From Deltaproteobacteria bacterium (lineage in GTDB: Bacteria > Desulfobacterota_B > Binatia > UBA9968), in assembly GCA_005879255.1 (NCBI GenBank), contig VBKY01000329.1, positions 1 through 9,152 of the forward strand: DNA of 9,152 bases. Reading direction: 5' to 3'. A model generated the notes under the pieces. That model did not search any database, was not told the DNA's origin, and saw only the letters and a list, made by a program, of their open reading frames with translations. Within the stretch, counting starts at the first letter, position 1. Every line of letters starts with the position of its first letter. Both the position numbers and the translations under genes were made by a program. Of this stretch, positions 8,101 to 9,152 are shown piece after piece.

Positions 8101-8385
8101 CCCTTCCAAGAGCCCGCTCTTCTCGGCAGCGAGCAGAGCGGCCCAGATATGCTTACAAGGAACGAGCTCTCTATCGTAGAACGGACACGTACACGACACG
8201 TTGATGACATGCTTTTCCGATGAGACATGAACGTCGTAGTGCCGGGTGCCTTGCACGCCGGCCTGTAAAGACCAGGCGTCGCCTTCGATGAAGTCGACTG
8301 CGCCGCGCGAAAAATAACGCCGGCCTCGCTCCTGAGAAAGTCGATCAACCTGATTGAAAAGCCGCGCTGTCAGAGAGTCAGTCAC
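5161..8385 (-). CDS. SNF2-family DNA-dependent ATPase with N-terminal SWIM zinc finger
   Basis: A 1074-residue Swi2/Snf2 motor, probably an ATP-driven remodeller of protein-DNA complexes. The SWIM finger is CxCx9CxH (Cys65, Cys67, Cys77, His79), a likely DNA or protein contact. Residues about 100-620 are a poorly conserved region typical of bacterial SNF2 proteins. The motor follows: motif I ADDMGLGKT at 651-659, motif II DEAQ at 755-758, motif III SGTP at 783-786, motif V SLKAGGLGLNL at 980-990 and motif VI QAIDRAHRIGQ at 1010-1020. It starts at GTG 8385. Upstream in frame there is only a CTG before a stop, and no good Shine-Dalgarno is seen. Between Gln853 and Tyr854 a segment usual in the family seems missing (see findings). 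It is a single-gene unit, 159 bp before the ABC operon, with no defence genes visible beside it. Its cellular role is unknown. Confidence 0.95.
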   Translation of the reverse strand: MTDSLTARLFNQVDRLSQERGRRYFSRGAVDFIEGDAWSLQAGVQGTRHYDVHVSSEKHVINVSCTCPFYDRELVPCKHIWAALLAAEKSGLLEGLSKLAAPHLRSVRPTPLTEKTRRPRQSARSVLPPSWKQPLQRLRAAMEADAERLSSRRGTERELTYLVDSNSTLATGRLVVQIAQRERKMDGNWGKVKYKKFYTHDILQLTDATDRRILATLLGAHNEFDYGSSSYSQGSVGNRFTLSPTLWDFVLPLMCSTGRCSLQRSLIGENHVPLQWDDGDPWDLCLRVTVSDDRKGFSVGGVLTRKESELSLSQADLLIGGGLVFHDGRIARLNDSGAFGWISVLRAQEKLFIAKAEADEFMDELLRLPTQPRLDLPEELKFEWVIAHPTPSLVIKPGQHDPWRRNYVAAELSFDYDGNVIAGDRMGRSVYQKSRRRVIQRNLETEAAAQTRLAQLGFRAGYWMRDAQMELPAERVAKVVRTLTQEGWRVEADGKRYRIAATMRLEISSGVDWFDLEGAAQFGDVSVSLPKLLRAIKHGEQTVRLDDGTVGIIPEEWLAKYRLLADLGSVSGQQLRFTRPQVGLLDALLASESEVSTDALFDRVRNQIHGFAGVNAADPPQTFCGELRGYQQEGLGWLKFLQQFGFGGCLADDMGLGKTIQVLALLESRRSEGEGARGSSPRQSLVVVPRSLVFHWKEEAARFAPQLSVLDHTGAARHKPSDHFGEYDLVITTYGTLTRDAIHFKNVHFDYCILDEAQAIKNPGTLSAKAARLINADHRLALSGTPIENHLGELWSLFEFLNPGMLGSASIFGGAGRNPDAKTREILARALRPFILRRTKAQFARELPAKTEQYHELRDYYRARLLKNGADAGSGQFKFQVLEALLRLRQAACHPGLIDKGKTSESSAKIDTLMAQLEQVLEEDHKVLVFSQFTSLLAILRDRLDTAKIPYAYLDGRTRDRQARVEQFQNDPSVKLFLISLKAGGLGLNLHAAEYVYLLDPWWNPAVEAQAIDRAHRIGQTRPVFAYRLIARDTVEEKVLELQQSKRDLADAIITADNSLLRSLTQEDLELLLS

Positions 8386-8459
8386 AAAGAATTGCTTAAC
8401 GTAGGGCAGTGAAAAAGTCTAATCGGCCGCAAATTCACGAGAAAAAATCCGTTTTTTGT

Positions 8460-8487
8460 ACTACTATACTTGAACTACTATACTTGA
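8460..8487. repeat. Perfect 14 bp tandem duplication upstream of the SNF2 gene
   Basis: ACTACTATACTTGA occurs twice with no gap and no mismatch (8460-8473 and 8474-8487), 75 bp before the SNF2 start codon. Read on the minus strand each copy carries TATAGT, a five-of-six match to a -10 box. No matching -35 stands 16-18 bp upstream of either. It could be a doubled protein-binding site or part of the promoter. Confidence 0.85.
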
Positions 8488-8547
8488 GGGTTTGCGCGGT
8501 TTGCGTAAATTCTCCGAACGGCGGTAGCTCATGAAAATGAGGATTTA

Positions 8548-8621
8548 CTCGCGCCAAGTCGCCAAGACGCCAAGTTCGGAACCTTTTTTTTTACCTTTGC
8601 ACCTTTGCGTCTTTGCGCGAG
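8548..8621. repeat. Inverted pair of octamer arrays around a T9 run
   Basis: The left arm (8548-8574) holds three octamers CGCCAAGT, CGCCAAGA, CGCCAAGT. The right arm (8595-8621) holds CCTTTGCA, CCTTTGCG, TCTTTGCG. The arms are 27 nt each and complementary at 21 positions by hand count, separated by 20 nt that include nine T in a row. The left arm reads CCAAG where the right arm's complement reads CAAAG, so the two sides vary in a regular way. Similar 'CCAAGACGCCAAG ... CTTTGCGTCTTTGCG' intergenic elements occur in many soil-bacterial genomes as far as I recall; function unknown. Confidence 0.75.
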
Positions 8622-8639
8622 ATATTCCAACTTTTGGTT

Positions 8640-8652
8640 GCGGCTCTGCCGC
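8640..8652. repeat. Small perfect hairpin
   Basis: GCGGC-TCT-GCCGC, a 5 bp GC-rich stem with a 3 nt loop, 18 bp after the octamer arrays. No T run follows within ten bases on either strand, so it is not a standard terminator. It is probably part of the same intergenic repeat element. Confidence 0.5.
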
Positions 8653-8743
8653 GCTAGGACCTTTGTGGTTAATCCGTTTTTCCTTTCCGCCTCTCATTTG
8701 CGAAACGATTCTACCGGCTATGAGATTTAGCCCGAATCGACAT

Positions 8744-8815
8744 TTTGAACCTTGAACGATCGATCTCTTGACCGGCTTCGCTTCAAACGGATTGAACTAT
8801 TTGAACGAATTGAAC
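8744..8815. repeat. TTGAAC repeat cluster, period seven then nine
   Basis: Two heptamers, TTTGAAC and CTTGAAC (8744-8757), are followed after 33 nt by ATTGAAC (8791-8797), TATTTGAAC (8798-8806) and GAATTGAAC (8807-8815). The last units repeat every nine bases. The core is the same as in the array at 2331-2358. The cluster ends 40 nt beyond the stop codon of the right-edge gene. Confidence 0.75.
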
Positions 8816-8855
8816 CAATCAAAAAATTGCCCGCTTCGCAGTGCCGAACCTTACA

Positions 8856-9152
8856 CTAGCGCAGCCCAAAGATTTTGCGAAAGTCCTCCGGGTCCATTTC
8901 GTCGCTGCTCACATGCAGAGGAATCAAGTCGAGTGTTTTGGGATCTAAGCGCTTGGCGGAGGGCGAAACGTCGCTGCGCGTCGGTGCGCGCCCCATGGAA
9001 TTCAATAGGTCGGCCCCCTCTTTGGATAGCACCATATCCGCGAAAAGGGTTGCCGCGTTGGGATGACTGGGGCGTGCGGCTACGGCGATTGAAATCGGCG
9101 CAGCGATCATCGGTTTAACGGATATCCAATCGACAGGCGCACCTCGCGCTCT
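8856..9152 (-). CDS. Extracellular substrate-binding protein, iron/thiamine-like (PBP2), C-terminal part
   Basis: The last 98 residues of a binding protein whose start lies beyond the right edge; the frame is open to base 9152 and ends at TAG 8858-8856. The segment reads RGAPVDWISVKPM, then HPNAATLFADMVLSKEGADLL, then MGRAPTRSDVSP and a terminal FRKIFGL. This is the standard C-terminal lobe of the FbpA/AfuA-like receptors. It lines up with residues 256-315 of the protein encoded at 286-1338 (RGAPVVWVP; PHAALLFADFLLSPEGQ), so the two are paralogues. The ending after PTRSDV is more usual for the family than that of the left copy. An internal ATG at 9110 falls inside the conserved lobe and is not the start. 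Ligand and transporter partners are not visible. Confidence 0.85.
   Translation of the reverse strand, partial: RARGAPVDWISVKPMIAAPISIAVAARPSHPNAATLFADMVLSKEGADLLNSMGRAPTRSDVSPSAKRLDPKTLDLIPLHVSSDEMDPEDFRKIFGLR

Larger units (their letters stand above)
8386..8855. other. 470 bp gene-free region rich in short repeats
   Basis: This stretch lies between the SNF2 start codon and the stop codon of the right-edge binding-protein gene. It must hold the SNF2 promoter. From left to right it contains a 14 bp tandem duplication (8460-8487), an inverted pair of octamer arrays around a T9 run (8548-8621), a small hairpin (8640-8652), and TTGAAC repeats of period seven and nine (8744-8815). The plus-strand open frame at 8531-8755 runs straight through these repeats and lacks any family resemblance, so I do not call a gene. 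No tRNA, terminator with a proper T run, or mobile element end is recognisable. Confidence 0.7.

Noticed and set aside
7561..8223. 220-residue plus-strand open frame opposite the SNF2 gene
   Set aside because: It lies wholly antisense to a gene with clear family motifs, shows low-complexity composition rich in Arg and Glu, and has no recognisable domain or start signal. High-GC antisense frames are expected here.
8460..8621. CRISPR-like array upstream of the SNF2 gene
   Set aside because: Units are 8 or 14 bp and adjacent, with no spacers of uniform length and no cas genes.
8531..8755. 74-residue plus-strand frame (MKMRIYSRQVAK...)
   Set aside because: It reads through the octamer arrays and hairpin; its peptide, including LHLCVFAR, is the translation of repeat DNA. 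A frame of this kind is often annotated by mistake.

Overview
The window reads as chromosomal DNA of an uncultured, moderately GC-rich soil or sediment bacterium. The points that suggest this are several paralogous ABC transporter substrate-binding proteins, a lone NitT/TauT-type ABC operon, and intergenic arrays of short 7-9 bp repeats. Lineages such as Deltaproteobacteria in the old sense, Binatota, Tectomicrobia or Rokubacteria would fit, but this is an impression from gene content. No marker gene is present to settle it. I see no tRNA, rRNA, CRISPR array, transposase or phage gene.

Left edge, plus strand: the 3' end of a methyltransferase gene (to 257) is followed 28 bp later by a secreted substrate-binding protein of the iron/thiamine-like type (286-1338). 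No permease or ATPase accompanies it on that strand. It converges on an ABC operon on the minus strand (5001 down to 1411). That operon encodes, in order of transcription, an NMT1/SsuA-like periplasmic binding protein, an ATPase with all canonical motifs, and two paralogous 275-residue permeases. Together they form a complete importer of the nitrate/sulfonate/taurine superfamily, substrate unknown. The ATPase and the first permease are only 2 bp apart. The second permease is set off by a 137 bp gap holding a heptanucleotide repeat array.

Centre and right, minus strand: a large SNF2-family ATPase with an N-terminal SWIM zinc finger (8385-5161) occupies a third of the window. A 470 bp gene-free stretch upstream of it (8386-8855) contains a perfect 14 bp tandem duplication, an inverted pair of octamer arrays, a small hairpin, and further TTGAAC repeats of the kind seen between the permeases. 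The right edge holds the C-terminal end of a second iron-type substrate-binding protein, a paralogue of the one at the left.

Functionally the window is mostly nutrient uptake plus one DNA-dependent SNF2 motor. I do not see convincing evidence of an undescribed multi-gene system. The points most worth checking are an apparent 13-residue internal deletion in the SNF2 motor, the tandem permease duplication with the repeat-bearing gap, and the intergenic short-period repeats.
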